Shown piece after piece: positions 63,717-64,000 of a DNA stretch of 64,000 nucleotides. Location of the stretch: contig NZ_JAASQI010000001.1 in NCBI RefSeq assembly GCF_011762225.1, forward strand, positions 372,001 to 436,000. The letters are read 5' to 3'. Positions within the stretch are counted from its first letter, which is position 1. Every line of letters begins with the position of its first letter. This stretch comes from Pseudochelatococcus lubricantis. GTDB lineage: Bacteria; Pseudomonadota; Alphaproteobacteria; Rhizobiales; Beijerinckiaceae. The notes beneath the pieces were generated by a model that made no database searches, was not told the origin of the DNA, and was given only the letters and a program-made list of their open reading frames with translations. A program made the translations under genes and the position numbers.

Positions 63717-64000
63717 ATGACGGCCACCGTCGACGCGGAAAACACACTCGTTCTCGAAACGACCAAGGGCCGCGTGGTCATCGCGCTGCGCCCGGACCTC
63801 GCGCCCCTGCACGTGGCGCGCATCAAGGAGCTGGTGCGGGCGAAGTTCTATGATGGCATCGTGTTCCACCGCGTCATCGAGGGCTTCATGGCGCAGACCG
63901 GCTGCCCGCGCGGCACCGGCACCGGCGGCTCCGACCTGCCCGACCTCAAGGCGGAATTCAACGCCGAGCCGCATGTGCGCGGCACCGTCTCCATGGCGCG
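63717..64000 (+). CDS. ppiB: Cytoplasmic peptidyl-prolyl cis-trans isomerase, 3'-truncated by the window edge
   Basis: ATG 63717 follows AAAGGA by 7 bases and opens a frame to the end of the window. The 94 visible residues have no signal peptide and match the first part of the cyclophilin fold: LVLETTKGRVVIALRPDLAPLHVARIKELV, then FYDGIVFHRVIEGFMAQTGCPRGTGTGGSDLPDLKAEFN and GTVSMAR. It is the second of two cyclophilins; this one should act in the cytoplasm. The C-terminus lies outside the window. Confidence 0.92.
   Translation, partial: MTATVDAENTLVLETTKGRVVIALRPDLAPLHVARIKELVRAKFYDGIVFHRVIEGFMAQTGCPRGTGTGGSDLPDLKAEFNAEPHVRGTVSMA

Noticed and set aside
1-64000. CRISPR arrays, insertion sequences, prophage or rRNA genes
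   Set aside because: No regularly spaced repeats, transposase or integrase motifs, phage genes or rRNA sequence were seen anywhere in the window.

Overview
This 64 kb window is GC-rich, densely coded chromosomal DNA from an alphaproteobacterium, most probably of the order Hyphomicrobiales (Rhizobiales). The pointers are lineage-typical genes and gene orders: a DksA whose zinc-finger region has lost most cysteines, class II DAHP synthase, PopZ (DUF2497), the pcm-tolC-popZ cluster with valS further on, an ExoR-type Sel1 protein, Bpt beside an RDD protein, and the run cytochrome-c-chaperone/DUF177/plsX/fabH/ihfA/MerR with divergent bamE. The genus cannot be named from sequence alone. There is no phage, insertion sequence, integrase, CRISPR array or rRNA, and essentially all genes look intact. 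Genes at both edges are cut (creA on the left, a cyclophilin on the right).

Layout. 1-9 kb: creA (partial), leuA behind a leucine-rich leader peptide and attenuator-like hairpin, a small membrane protein, class II DAHP synthase, then the leftward run of a secreted hypothetical, rpiA, a DUF2059 protein and gor, then gph. 9-16 kb: tRNA-Val, ubiA with a secreted Cys-rich protein, rsmE, gloA, dksA, and a leftward mrp / orphan TRAP-type binding protein / DUF971 group. 16-22 kb: a beta-hydroxyacid dehydrogenase, a siderophore-interacting reductase, cysE with a short overlapping upstream ORF, and an amino-acid ABC transporter without its own ATPase. 21-34 kb: popZ, tolC, pcm, tRNA-Cys, tRNA-Asn, rnk, a large AsmA-like envelope protein, bcp and valS. 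33-43 kb: exoR, xthA, recG, sdhE, mfd, a DUF1624 membrane protein, a two-domain cold-shock protein and a DUF192 protein. 43-52 kb: DUF2852, bpt, RDD, MerR, ihfA, fabH, plsX, DUF177, cytochrome bc1 chaperone, bamE. 52-64 kb: the tightly overlapped tal-pncB-argH-DMT operon, a ferric-type ABC transporter whose ATPase gene is convergent with its permease gene, a WaaL-like membrane protein, a GstB-like transferase and two tandem cyclophilins.

Most content is housekeeping: leucine, aromatic amino-acid, arginine, cysteine, NAD and ubiquinone biosynthesis, thiol redox, DNA repair, envelope biogenesis and fatty-acid initiation. The least ordinary signals are non-coding: (i) the leuA leader; (ii) an inverted repeat over the cysE promoter and a motif shared with the adjacent ABC-transporter promoter; (iii) a dispersed double-hairpin repeat present twice in opposite orientation (about 43.1 and 51.9 kb), each copy just 3' of a gene and one containing that gene's stop codon; and (iv) three tandem 19-bp repeats between tal and the ferric-type transporter. 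No obviously new multi-gene system was found; these regulatory and repeat elements are the best leads.
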